From contig JANQSF010000054.1 in assembly GCA_028284155.1 (NCBI GenBank), positions 1 to 64,000 on the forward strand: 64,000 bases of DNA, given 5' to 3'. Both the position numbers and the translations under genes were made by a program. The stretch comes from Phycisphaeraceae bacterium. GTDB taxonomy: Bacteria > Planctomycetota > Phycisphaerae > Phycisphaerales > Phycisphaeraceae. The notes beneath the pieces are model-generated. The model was given only the letters and a program-made list of their open reading frames with translations. It made no database searches and was not told the origin of the DNA. Of the stretch, positions 1 through 8,594 are shown in pieces (positions within the stretch are counted from its first letter, which is position 1; every line of letters starts with the position of its first letter).

Positions 1-1
1 G

Positions 2-211
2 ATCCTCACGACCAACCTGCCGTTCGCCGACCCCCGGGGGTGGCCGCAGGTCTTCGCCAACGACGAACGCATGACCGGCGCGTTGCTGGACCGCCTGACC
101 CACCACGTGCACATCGTGGCCATCGAGGGCGACAGCTTCCGCCTCAAGACCAGCACCGACAAGGCTCGCCCAAAGAACGACAAGCAGAACCCAACCCCGA
201 AAAGGAGGTGA
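2..211 (+). CDS. istB: IS21 transposition helper ATPase IstB (3' end only)
   Basis: The reading frame opens at the window edge and encodes the last 69 residues of an IstB-type AAA+ ATPase, which helps the IstA transposase choose and activate target DNA. The tail [20 protein letters not shown], followed by a short lysine-rich end, is characteristic of IstB. The Walker motifs lie upstream of the window. The stop at 209-211 is followed directly by the IS end, the normal order istA-istB-end. There is no sign of decay in the visible part. Confidence 0.88.
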   Translation: MLTTNLPFADPRGWPQVFANDERMTGALLDRLTHHVHIVAIEGDSFRLKTSTDKARPKNDKQNPTPKRR

Positions 212-278
212 CCCCCAGCCCGACAAGTCATGATTCGATTATCGGACGCCCACCCCCATGGGGGTGGTGGGCATGGAC

Positions 279-303
279 AACACCTGAACAGGTGTTATTC
301 TTT
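279..303 (+). terminator. possible terminator after istB
   Basis: Seven-base arms AACACCT and AGGTGTT close a four-base loop (279-296), followed by the T-rich run ATTCTTT. A perfect 18-base palindrome (50% of it C/G runs) lies just upstream at 250-267. Together they would end istB transcription inside the IS. The T run is imperfect. Confidence 0.4.
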
Positions 304-369
304 CACCCAAGGTGGTACCCAATCTCTTGCGCGAAACGGTACCCTTTTAGTTGCGCATCTCCAATAGCA

Positions 370-653
370 GAGGAACAAGCGGGGACGACGAGTCGGGGCG
401 CCGGATTCTGTTTGAGTCTTAGCTTGGTCGGACATGCGACCCCACGAAAACGGTGGGGCAGATTGTATCAAAGCGTGGCCCCACATACACGGGTTCAGAT
501 CCGGACTGCGAACAGACGGCGTATCGCTAGTCGCCCACCCAATCCTGCCCCTTCGAACTACCGTGCCTGTAGTGGTTCGTCGATCGTACGGATGTTCACC
601 AATTGCCCACTCGACCGCACGAGTTGACGTTCCGCGAGAGCGGCGCGACAGCT
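370..653. other. gap between the IS end and the terminase gene
   Basis: I see no convincing gene here. Several frames are open but have no homology I recognise, poor codon use and no ribosome binding site. It is probably ancestral sequence of the integrated element downstream of the terminase gene, interrupted by the IS. Confidence 0.4.
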
Positions 654-1403
654 CTATGACTCATCTTCAGTGTCACATGGATCGCGGTTGATACCCAGCA
701 TTCGTTCAGCCTGCCGTATCAGGTCGGCTGCCTGCTCGTTTCGGGTTCGGCGGTCTTCAATCTCAATCGAGTGTTGTTGATTGCCATAAACCGCCGGCTT
801 GAGGGCTTTCGCCAAGAACATGAGCAATCCCGGCTGGTGCCGCTTCACCGTCAATGGAATGGGCTGGCCGTCGTCATCAAGAACAGTACTGCCGTCCGCG
901 TCATTCAGATACATCACTTTACCCTGATAGATGACCGGCTCCTCATAGCCCTCTATAGCGCGATGCCACAATTCCAGTTCAATGCGATCGGCTGCGTCCT
1001 CGCGTGCATCCTGAAAACGTGAGCAGTACTCGGGATCGTTGTTCAGCCAGTTGTAGTGCGTTCTGCGGCCAATCCCCGCCGCGGCAGCCGCATAACTTAC
1101 AACCGCGCATTCGCGGTAAGCTGACAGGAACCTATCCTGCCGCGCCCGAGTCTCGGGTCCGATGCGCTCGTCCGAGCGCGCCCGTGACCTGGCGCGACGC
1201 TGACGCACTTTTGCCGCGGTGTCACCGGCATCGAAAGCCTCGCGGTAGCCTGTGCTACGCTTGAGCCAACCATAGTGTTGCGAGCGACTTATGCCCGTCG
1301 AACGGCTCGCGCACGTTACGGATCCGTACCGACGGTGGGCATGAAGAAACCGTCGTTGGTCAGAGCTCATTCGGTGTGCCGTCGTGTGCCATGTAGCGCT
1401 CAT
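654..1403 (-). CDS. phage terminase small subunit-like DNA-binding protein
   Basis: A 249-residue protein with two similar helix-turn-helix-like segments, near residues 30-55 (YGSVTCASRSTGISRSQHY) and 95-120 (AYRECAVVSYAAAAAGIGRR). The second leads into a long helix (residues 125-150) and the phrase RAIEGYEEPVIYQGK. The stretch LLMFLAKALKPAVYG near residue 195 is typical of small terminase or phBC6A51-type proteins, which recognise the packaging site and deliver DNA to the large terminase. The ATG at 1403 has a good upstream TGAGGT. It reads away from the tRNA fragment at 1742-1790. No large terminase is visible; it would lie to the left, where the IS21 element has inserted. The family assignment rests on remembered sequence pattern. 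Confidence 0.7.
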   Translation of the reverse strand: MSATWHTTAHRMSSDQRRFLHAHRRYGSVTCASRSTGISRSQHYGWLKRSTGYREAFDAGDTAAKVRQRRARSRARSDERIGPETRARQDRFLSAYRECAVVSYAAAAAGIGRRTHYNWLNNDPEYCSRFQDAREDAADRIELELWHRAIEGYEEPVIYQGKVMYLNDADGSTVLDDDGQPIPLTVKRHQPGLLMFLAKALKPAVYGNQQHSIEIEDRRTRNEQAADLIRQAERMLGINRDPCDTEDES

Positions 1404-1468
1404 AATCAGTTGACCTCATCAAGTCGTTCTCGTCGCCCGCGCGCCCTGCTGGCAACTCACGAGGAACG

Positions 1469-1741
1469 TCATACGTCGTGATCCACCGCGGCGTTGTCCA
1501 ACCGCCCCTGAATCAGAACTATCACTTCAATCGCCGCTCGCAAGGAGGCCGGCAATCTGGACCTCTCGTCTTGAGAAAGCGTTGACCAGACGGTGGTCAT
1601 GACGCGAATCGCTGAAAGGTCAAATGCGGTACCGTTGCTGTCCGCATCGCCAGCCGAGATACCATTTGCTGCGCATTTGCTGCGCGCGGACGCGGTGTCG
1701 CCCGTAAGTACTTGCTGTGAAAGGCTTGACTGATGGTCTTC

Positions 1742-1747
<6 letters not shown>
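1469..1747 (-). CDS. hypothetical protein of the integrated element
   Basis: A possible 92-residue protein read from a GTG inside the tRNA fragment. The C-terminal half (IRVMTTVWSTLSQDERSRLP onward) has sensible amphipathic composition. The N-terminal half is low in complexity and may not be translated. An internal ATG would give a 43-residue product. Neither start has a clear ribosome binding site. It lies upstream of the terminase-like gene in the same orientation. I do not recognise a family. Confidence 0.35.
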
Positions 1748-1793
<46 letters not shown>

Positions 1794-1798
1794 GTCCA

Positions 1799-1830
1799 GA
1801 CCTCGCACTTTCACGTGCGGGGTCTTTTTT
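1799..1830 (+). terminator. strong intrinsic terminator
   Basis: A ten-pair stem (1799-1808 with 1815-1824, one G-T pair) closes a six-base loop and is followed by six T residues. It follows the tRNA fragment by eight bases, so it is probably the original terminator of the tRNA-Gly gene. It insulates the downstream esterase gene from the element. Confidence 0.9.
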
Positions 1831-1954
1831 GTTCGCTCGCGGGTAGGTCCACTTACACTGCAAAATGGGTATTGACCTCGTGGCTTCGGCTCTCATCTCA
1901 GCGATGGTCGGTAAAACACAGTCGAAACACGGTAACGAGTCGAGGCAATCAAGC

Positions 1955-3880
1955 ATGCAAGTGACATGGCCACTCGCTATGGCAACGGCGCTGGTGCTGG
2001 CATGCACCGGCGCGACCGGGCTGGCAAACGACGCATCGCAGGCCGACGGCGGCACGCTTGCCGAAACGCTTACCCCGCTTAAGGGCGGGAAGGCGCCGAA
2101 CTCATACGAGTCCATGTGGCGCGGGTTTGATCCGCGCGCGGAACCGTTGGAGATCGAGACACTCCATGAGTGGCAGGAAGACGGCGTTTTGTTGCGCCTC
2201 GTCCGGTTCCGCATCGGCGTGTTCAAAGGGCGCAAGGCCAAACTCGCGGCTGTTTATGGCTTCCCGAAAGGCGGCTCGAATCTGCCCGGATTGGTGCAGA
2301 TCCACGGCGGCGGGCAGTACGCGGATTACAAGGCCTGCCTGCTCAACGCCAAGCGCGGGTACGCGACCGTTTCGATCGCCTGGGCGGGGCGCATCTCAGC
2401 CCCGGATTACATCGTGAACCCCGCCGTTGTCAAGCTCTTCTGGGACGGCAAGACCGACGACCCGAACTACAGGGTCACGACTGATTGGGGCGCGGTCGAC
2501 GGCTATCACGCGCCCGGCCGAAACCCGGGCAACGTGTTCCCCAGCGCCAAGACCGCGCCGTGGACGCTCGACCCGGTCGAGTCGCCGCGCAACAGCGGTT
2601 GGTTTCTGTGCGCCGTCGCGGCCCGCCGGGCGTTGACCTTTCTCGAAAGACAGCCCGAGGTCGACGAAGACCGACTCGGTGTGTACGGCCACTCGATGGG
2701 CGGCAAACTCACCGTCCTGACCGCGCCGGACCCGCGTGTCAAGGCGGCGGCGCCTTCCTGCGGCGGTATCAGCGATCGTTACAACAGGAGCCCACTGTTC
2801 CGTCAAACGCTGGGCGACGATGTCAGCCTGAAACAGATCACCTGCCCGATCATCTTTCTAAGCCCAGCCAACGACTTTCATGGGCGGATCGGCGACCTGC
2901 CGAAATCGATCGCTGACATTAAGAGCAAACAATGGCGTGTCACGTGTTCACCGCACCACAACCACCAGGACACGCCGCCATATGAAGTCGCCACGCTGCT
3001 CTGGTTTGACCATCACTTGAAGAACCGCTTCGTCACACCCAAGACTCCCGCGACTCAATTGACTCTGAGGACCGACGACGGCGTCCCGACGTTGAGCGTT
3101 CAGGCCGACAGTTCGATGCCGATTCTTTCGGTTGATGTCTACTACACACAGCACGGCAAGCCGGACGAACAACCCTCAGACATGACGAACACGCGGCACC
3201 GATTCTGGCATTTCGCCAAACCAACCCACGCGAACGGCCTTTGGACGGCGCGACTGCCGAGACTCCACACCGACAAGCCGCTCTGGGTATACGCTAACGT
3301 CACATACAAACTCGCGGAGTCCGTGACCGGCGCGGGCTATTACTACGGTACGTACAACGCCACGTCGCTTAACCTCTCGTCTCTGCTCACGATGGTTTCA
3401 CCCGGGCAACTGCGTTCAGCCGGCGTGAACACCGAGGCGACACCTACCACATTGATCGAAGGCTTTGAGGACGATTGGCAGAAGGAGTGGTTTACCTACA
3501 GGCCTGAGGTTTGGTCACGCAGCACAAACAAACTGTATGACGACCGTTACCAGGCGCCACCCGGCGCGACCCTCCACCTGGAAGTTCGCGCCGAACAGAA
3601 GAACAAACTGGTCGTTCGGCTTGATGGGTTCGTGGCCGAATGCCGGTTAAATGGTGGCAATGAATGGCAGACCGTTGAACTGTCACTCAACGACTTTCAA
3701 GACATCAACGGGAACACGTTGACAGACTGGCGCAGAGTCAAGCAACTGACGCTCAGCGCTTCTGAACGGCTTCGGCCGAACCGCGGCGACAACCGAAAAC
3801 CGCGAGTCGTCGGGGGCGTTTGGCGAGGCGCGCCGCCACAATTCCGGAATCTGCGGTGGGTGACGAACGGGATTGAGTAA
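1955..3880 (+). CDS. secreted alpha/beta-hydrolase (dienelactone hydrolase / acetyl xylan esterase-like)
   Basis: A 641-residue exported protein. I chose the ATG at 1955 because GAGG lies at 1942-1945 and a clear signal peptide follows (MQVTWPLAMATALVLACTGA). An upstream in-frame ATG at 1865 adds 30 residues with no export signal. The catalytic domain spans about residues 70-390: oxyanion region QIHGGGQ, nucleophile elbow GHSMGG, acid within PANDFHG and histidine within PHHNHQD. This architecture fits large secreted esterases of planctomycetes acting on acylated sugars. The C-terminal 250 residues are beta-rich and may bind carbohydrate; I do not recognise the domain. It precedes a symporter and a sialidase-like protein on the same strand. 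The substrate is inferred only from this setting. Confidence 0.8.
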   Translation: MQVTWPLAMATALVLACTGATGLANDASQADGGTLAETLTPLKGGKAPNSYESMWRGFDPRAEPLEIETLHEWQEDGVLLRLVRFRIGVFKGRKAKLAAVYGFPKGGSNLPGLVQIHGGGQYADYKACLLNAKRGYATVSIAWAGRISAPDYIVNPAVVKLFWDGKTDDPNYRVTTDWGAVDGYHAPGRNPGNVFPSAKTAPWTLDPVESPRNSGWFLCAVAARRALTFLERQPEVDEDRLGVYGHSMGGKLTVLTAPDPRVKAAAPSCGGISDRYNRSPLFRQTLGDDVSLKQITCPIIFLSPANDFHGRIGDLPKSIADIKSKQWRVTCSPHHNHQDTPPYEVATLLWFDHHLKNRFVTPKTPATQLTLRTDDGVPTLSVQADSSMPILSVDVYYTQHGKPDEQPSDMTNTRHRFWHFAKPTHANGLWTARLPRLHTDKPLWVYANVTYKLAESVTGAGYYYGTYNATSLNLSSLLTMVSPGQLRSAGVNTEATPTTLIEGFEDDWQKEWFTYRPEVWSRSTNKLYDDRYQAPPGATLHLEVRAEQKNKLVVRLDGFVAECRLNGGNEWQTVELSLNDFQDINGNTLTDWRRVKQLTLSASERLRPNRGDNRKPRVVGGVWRGAPPQFRNLRWVTNGIE

Positions 3881-4017
3881 GGCTTGGAACGGCCCTGTCG
3901 CCAAGCGTGTAGTCGCATTACCTTTACGTCAAGCCCCCAACTCAACCGCGCATTCGCGTTGACGTGCGGCTTCCGCTAAAAGGGTTTGTTGGTCCTTGAC
4001 TCACGCGCGGCGGTCGC

Positions 4018-5526
4018 ATGCCAACCCTTGATGTCGCCATTCTCATTCTCTATGTGACGGGCGTGGTCGCGTTCGGCTGCTGGTTCGCCCGTCGCAGTCA
4101 GACGACCGAAGAGTTCACCGCCGCGGGCGGCCGGCTGCCGGGTTGGGCGGTTGGCCTGTCGCTGTTCGGCACGTACCTGTCGAGCAACACGTTCATCGGC
4201 AACCCGGGCAAGGCGTTCTCGTCCAACTGGAGTTTCTTCGTTTTCAGCCTGACCATTCCCTTCGGCGCGTGGGCCGCGGCGAAGTGGTTTCTGCCCTACT
4301 ACCGATCGACCGGCCACATCTCAGCCTACTCGCACCTGGAAGAACGGTTCGGACGATGGGCAAGGCTTTACGCGGTGGTCTGCTACCTGCTCACCCAGGT
4401 CAGCCGAACGGGCACGATCATGGTCGGCGTGGCGATCGGCATGCACGCGGTCACGGGTTGGGATGTCCGCACGATTATCATTGTGACCGGTGTGCTCGTG
4501 ACGGTTTACACGCTGGTCGGCGGCATCGAGGCCGTCATCTGGACCGACGTCGCGCAAAGCCTCGTACTCAGCGTCGGCGCTGTGGTCGTGCTGGGCGTGC
4601 TCTGGTTCAATGACCCGGGCGGTGGGCAGTTCATCAACGAGGCCGTGCAGGCGGACAAGTTCTCTCTGGGCAGTTTCGCGATCGACCTGACGCAGCCCAC
4701 TTTTTGGGTCATCCTGTTATTCGGTCTGTTCATCAACCTGACGAACTTCGGGATCGATCAGAACTACATCCAGCGATACCACGCCGCGCGCTCCATGGCC
4801 GAAGCACGTCGTTCGCTTTGGCTTGGGGCGATAACGTACATCCCGGTCTCAGCGTTGTTCTTTCTGATCGGCACGATGCTGTGGGGCTTCTATCACGCCC
4901 CGCAACACACAAGCGAGTTTGCAGAGTTGGAAGCGTTGCGTTCTGCGACGAACAGACCGGCCGGCGACAACGCCCTGCCGCACTTCATGGCCAATCACCT
5001 GCCACCCGGCGTCGGCGGCCTGATGGTCGCCGCATTGTTCGCCGCGGCGATGAGCACGATCGATACCAGCCTGAACAGCTCAGCGACGATCACACTGAAA
5101 GACCTGCTGTCGCGCAAGGCCGCGGACGGGTCGCCACGTTCGGAGATGCGCGTCCTGCGCCTGGCCACGTTGTTCTGGGGTTTTGTCGGCACGGCGGTCG
5201 CCTTCGCGTTGACTTACGACAAAAAGAACATCCTCGATGTGTGGTGGCAACTGTCGGGCATCTTTGCCGGCGGCATGTTGGGCCTGTTCCTGCTCGGTCA
5301 GGTCGCGCGACGAACGACCGCGTCGGCCGGCCTCGTCAGCGTGCTGATCGGCGTGGTCATCATCGCGTGGATGTCGTTCGCCAAAGCCGAGTGGATGCCC
5401 GACGCTCTGCGTTCACCGTTGGACAACCTGTTGACCGTCGTCGTCGGCACGCTCAGCATCCTGCTGATCGGGCTGATCGTTTCCAAATTCACCAGCCGAC
5501 GCGATGACCCGCCGTCTCGCGCATAA
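4018..5526 (+). CDS. sodium:solute symporter (SSS family)
   Basis: A 502-residue polytopic membrane protein with about 13 hydrophobic segments. The first segment followed by RRSQTTEEFTAAGGRLPGW and the phrase YLSSNTFIGNPGKAFS are hallmarks of the sodium:solute symporter family. Another is AALFAAAMSTIDTSLNSSAT near residue 345, the sodium-site helix. These carriers couple sodium entry to uptake of sugars, sialic acids, proline and other solutes; the sequence alone does not give the substrate. Its position between an esterase and a sialidase-like protein suggests uptake of a sugar acid or similar product. It starts about 140 bases after the esterase and could be cotranscribed. Confidence 0.9.
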   Translation: MPTLDVAILILYVTGVVAFGCWFARRSQTTEEFTAAGGRLPGWAVGLSLFGTYLSSNTFIGNPGKAFSSNWSFFVFSLTIPFGAWAAAKWFLPYYRSTGHISAYSHLEERFGRWARLYAVVCYLLTQVSRTGTIMVGVAIGMHAVTGWDVRTIIIVTGVLVTVYTLVGGIEAVIWTDVAQSLVLSVGAVVVLGVLWFNDPGGGQFINEAVQADKFSLGSFAIDLTQPTFWVILLFGLFINLTNFGIDQNYIQRYHAARSMAEARRSLWLGAITYIPVSALFFLIGTMLWGFYHAPQHTSEFAELEALRSATNRPAGDNALPHFMANHLPPGVGGLMVAALFAAAMSTIDTSLNSSATITLKDLLSRKAADGSPRSEMRVLRLATLFWGFVGTAVAFALTYDKKNILDVWWQLSGIFAGGMLGLFLLGQVARRTTASAGLVSVLIGVVIIAWMSFAKAEWMPDALRSPLDNLLTVVVGTLSILLIGLIVSKFTSRRDDPPSRA

Positions 5527-5567
5527 CGAGCGATTACAATGGCGTGCATCAATCGGAGTGACCCGTC

Positions 5568-8546
5568 ATGTCGGGATTCCGCACGCGCATCAACACGGGA
5601 CGCTTGACTATGAGACTGACGCTTTGTGTATGGGCATTGTGCTTCCTCGTAACGCCCGCCGTGGCTGAACTCGAGCCCCTGAAGTACAACAACCCCGGTC
5701 TCGTCGTCGACCTGGGCGTCGGGCTTTGGGCCTGGCCGATGCCGATGGACTACGATGGCGACGGCGACCTCGACCTGGTCGTCTCCTGTCCCGACAAGCC
5801 GTCGAACGGGCTGTACTATTTCGAAAACCCAACGCAAGATCCGAAGCAGAAGTTCCCGGTTTTCAAGCCCGGTGTTCGCCTCGGGCCGACCAACCACAAC
5901 GTGCAGGTCAGCTTCGTCGATGGCAAGCCGCGCGTGCTTCGAGAGAACTACGAGTATCCCAACTTCAAGACATTGGGTGTCGCGCGCGGCGGCAAAAGGA
6001 TATACCCTGCAGCCCGCTTCCACGCGGGCAAGACACGCGCCCGCATGTGGCGCTACGTCGATTGGGAAGGCGACGGCGATCAGGACCTGATCGTCGGCAT
6101 CGGCGACTGGACCGACTACGAGTGGGACCAGGCGTACGACGCACAGGGCCGATGGCGGAACGGCCCGCTGCACGGCTGGGTCTACCTGATCGAGAACGTC
6201 GATGGCATGTACACGGACAAGCCGCGCAAGTTGCAGGCGGGCGGCTCATCCATCGACGTGTACGGTTGGCCGAGCCCCAACTTCGCCGACTTCGACGGCG
6301 ACGGCGATCTCGACCTGCTCTGCGGCGAATTCCTGGACGGCTTCACGTACTTCGAGAACATCGGCACGCGCGCCAAGCCGAAGTATGCAAGCGGTTTCAA
6401 GCTGAAAGGCGAAGGCGGCCAACCGCTGGTCATGCACCTTCAAATGATCACGCCGACGGCGATCGACTGGGACGGCGACGGCGACATGGACCTGGTCGTC
6501 GGCGACGAAGACGGCCGGGTCGCGCTGGTTGAAAACGTCTCACCGCGCAAGGCCAAGACGCCGGTCTTCAAACACCCCGTCTACTTCCAGCAACAGGCCG
6601 ACACGCTCAAGTTCGGCGCGCTGGTCACGCCGTACGCGCACGATTGGGACGGCGACGGCGACGAGGACCTGGTCTGCGGCAACACGGCCGGCAACATCGC
6701 GGTGTTTACCAACCTCGACGGGAAAGGCACGAAGTGGAGCGCACCCAAACTGCTCGAAGCCGACGGTCGCGTCTTCCGCGTCATGGCCGGCCCGAGCGGC
6801 TCGATCCAGGGGCCGGCCGAGGCCAAGTGGGGCTACACGACGCTCTCCGTGGCCGACTGGGACGGCGACGGCCGCGACGACATCCTCTACAACTCGATTT
6901 GGCCGCGCATTCAGTTGCTGCGCAATACCGAGCGCGGGTTCGTCGAACAACCGCTGCCGTTCTGGACCAGCGAATCGCCGCCCAAGTGGTACTGGTGGCA
7001 AACCCAAGCGCCGAATCTGCAAACACAGTGGCGCACCACGCCGCTGGCGACCGACTTCGACGGCGACGGAAAACTCGACCTGGTCATCCTCGACCAGGAA
7101 GGCTACCTGACCTGCCACAGCCGAGCGCGCAAGCAAACGCGGATATTCATCGACGAAGACAACCGCCCCATCCGGCTGAACAACCGCAGCGCCGGCCGAA
7201 GCGGACGATACAAACTCGACGTGGTCGATTGGGACGGCGACGGCCGACTCGACGTGCTGGTCAACTCGGAAAACGCCGCGTGGTATCGCAACTGTGAAGA
7301 CCGCAATGGATTGATTGTCCTGAAGAAAGTCGGCAACCTCGCCAAGCGCAACGTCGCGGGGCACACGTCAAGCCCGACGGCCTGCGACTTCGACAAGGAC
7401 GGCAAGCCGGACCTGGTCGTGGGCGCGGAGAACGGCCGAATCTACTTCATCAAGCACGACGACTGCATTCAATACTCGGGCAAACAGATCGAAGCACGCC
7501 CCGCCAGGAAGCCGGCCCCGCCGCGATTCCCTGGCCTCGTCGATGAATCGTTCGTGTTCACCAAGTCGCCGTTTCCGCAGTGTCACGCGTCGACCATCGT
7601 GCAGACGCCGCGCGGGCTGGTCGCCGCGTGGTTTGGCGGCACGCGTGAGAAGAACCCGGACGTCGGCATCTGGGTCAGCTACCACGACGGCTCGGGTTGG
7701 TCCACACCGCGGCAGTGGGCCAACGGCATTCAGCACAAAGGCCTGCGCTACCCGTGCTGGAACCCCGTGCTCTATCAACCACCGGGCGACGGGCCGACGA
7801 TGCTGTTCTTCAAGGTCGGCCCCAACCCGCGTGAATGGTGGGGCGAGGTGATGGTCAGCTACGACTTCGGCAGGACGTTTCGACACCGACGTCGCCTGCC
7901 CAGCGGCATTGACGGACCCGTGCGCAGCAAGCCGATGCTCATGCCCGACGGCAGCCTGCTCTGCCCGTCGTCGACCGAGCACGACAACGACTGGCGGTTC
8001 CACTTCGCCCGCCTGACCGATCTGGATCACCCCGAGTTGGGCGCGGCCTGGGAGCGATACGAGCCGAAGGAGCAGCCGTTCCAGGTCATTCAACCCTCGC
8101 TGATTCAAACCAAAGACGGCGCGATCCACGCGCTGATGCGATCCAAGAACAAGCGCATCATCCAGTCGACATCAAAAGACGGCGGACGAACGTGGAGCGA
8201 TCTGAAGCCCACCGTCCTGCCCAACAACAACTCGGGCATCGAAGCGTTGACGCTTAAAGACGGCCGACATCTGTTGCTTTACAACCATATCGTCGGCGAG
8301 CGCTCAAGCGGCTGGGGCCGGCGCAACACGCTGCATCTGGCGGTCAGTGACGACGGCAAGGTGTGGAAAGCGGCCGCCATCATCGAACAGGCAGACAAGG
8401 GCGAGTTTTCCTACCCCGCGATGATTCAAACAAGCGACGGGCTGGTTCACATGACCTATACGTGGAACCGTCAAAGGATCAAGCACGTCACGATCGACCC
8501 AGCCCAAATCAAGGCAGGGAAAGTGCTCGGCCCAGAGCCGTGGTAA
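5568..8546 (+). CDS. FG-GAP/VCBS propeller fused to sialidase-like (BNR) domain
   Basis: A 992-residue secreted protein. GGAG at 5555-5558 supports the ATG at 5568; a second ATG at 5610 starts directly at the signal peptide MRLTLCVWALCFLVTPAVAE and is also possible. The first ~620 residues carry nine calcium-loop repeats of the form DWDGDGDxDLVVG, typical of FG-GAP/VCBS beta-propellers. The last ~320 residues form a sialidase-like propeller with an Asp-box (SKDGGRTWSDLKP) and the signatures RYPCWNPVLY and NNNSGIEALTLKDGRHLLLY. Known members of that family cleave or bind sialic acids or related sugars. The fusion suggests a surface protein that binds and trims glycans. The catalytic triad was not proven by alignment. 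Confidence 0.85.
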   Translation: MSGFRTRINTGRLTMRLTLCVWALCFLVTPAVAELEPLKYNNPGLVVDLGVGLWAWPMPMDYDGDGDLDLVVSCPDKPSNGLYYFENPTQDPKQKFPVFKPGVRLGPTNHNVQVSFVDGKPRVLRENYEYPNFKTLGVARGGKRIYPAARFHAGKTRARMWRYVDWEGDGDQDLIVGIGDWTDYEWDQAYDAQGRWRNGPLHGWVYLIENVDGMYTDKPRKLQAGGSSIDVYGWPSPNFADFDGDGDLDLLCGEFLDGFTYFENIGTRAKPKYASGFKLKGEGGQPLVMHLQMITPTAIDWDGDGDMDLVVGDEDGRVALVENVSPRKAKTPVFKHPVYFQQQADTLKFGALVTPYAHDWDGDGDEDLVCGNTAGNIAVFTNLDGKGTKWSAPKLLEADGRVFRVMAGPSGSIQGPAEAKWGYTTLSVADWDGDGRDDILYNSIWPRIQLLRNTERGFVEQPLPFWTSESPPKWYWWQTQAPNLQTQWRTTPLATDFDGDGKLDLVILDQEGYLTCHSRARKQTRIFIDEDNRPIRLNNRSAGRSGRYKLDVVDWDGDGRLDVLVNSENAAWYRNCEDRNGLIVLKKVGNLAKRNVAGHTSSPTACDFDKDGKPDLVVGAENGRIYFIKHDDCIQYSGKQIEARPARKPAPPRFPGLVDESFVFTKSPFPQCHASTIVQTPRGLVAAWFGGTREKNPDVGIWVSYHDGSGWSTPRQWANGIQHKGLRYPCWNPVLYQPPGDGPTMLFFKVGPNPREWWGEVMVSYDFGRTFRHRRRLPSGIDGPVRSKPMLMPDGSLLCPSSTEHDNDWRFHFARLTDLDHPELGAAWERYEPKEQPFQVIQPSLIQTKDGAIHALMRSKNKRIIQSTSKDGGRTWSDLKPTVLPNNNSGIEALTLKDGRHLLLYNHIVGERSSGWGRRNTLHLAVSDDGKVWKAAAIIEQADKGEFSYPAMIQTSDGLVHMTYTWNRQRIKHVTIDPAQIKAGKVLGPEPW

Positions 8547-8594
8547 GCGCCGGCGCGCGAGCATTCGACCATCCAACACGCTCACCGCAGGCGA

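Larger units (their letters stand above)
1..369 (+). mobile_element. IS21-family insertion sequence, right-hand part
   Basis: The 3' end of istB is followed by about 160 bases of non-coding DNA with the look of an IS21-type terminus. Two copies of GGTACCC, six bases, TTGCGC start at 314 and 338, 24 bases apart, matching the multiple terminal repeats usual in this family. IS21 elements normally begin TG and end CA; the CA at 368-369 is my best guess for the tip. The left part with istA lies outside the window, so the inverted repeat and target duplication cannot be checked. Confidence 0.7.

Noticed and set aside
1865-1954. N-terminal extension of the secreted esterase
   Set aside because: It would place 30 residues before a good signal peptide and lacks its own ribosome binding site.
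5298-7364. Long minus-strand frames under the symporter and FG-GAP genes
   Set aside because: They mirror the codon pattern of the plus-strand genes (repetitive valine/alanine-rich products) and have no start signals.
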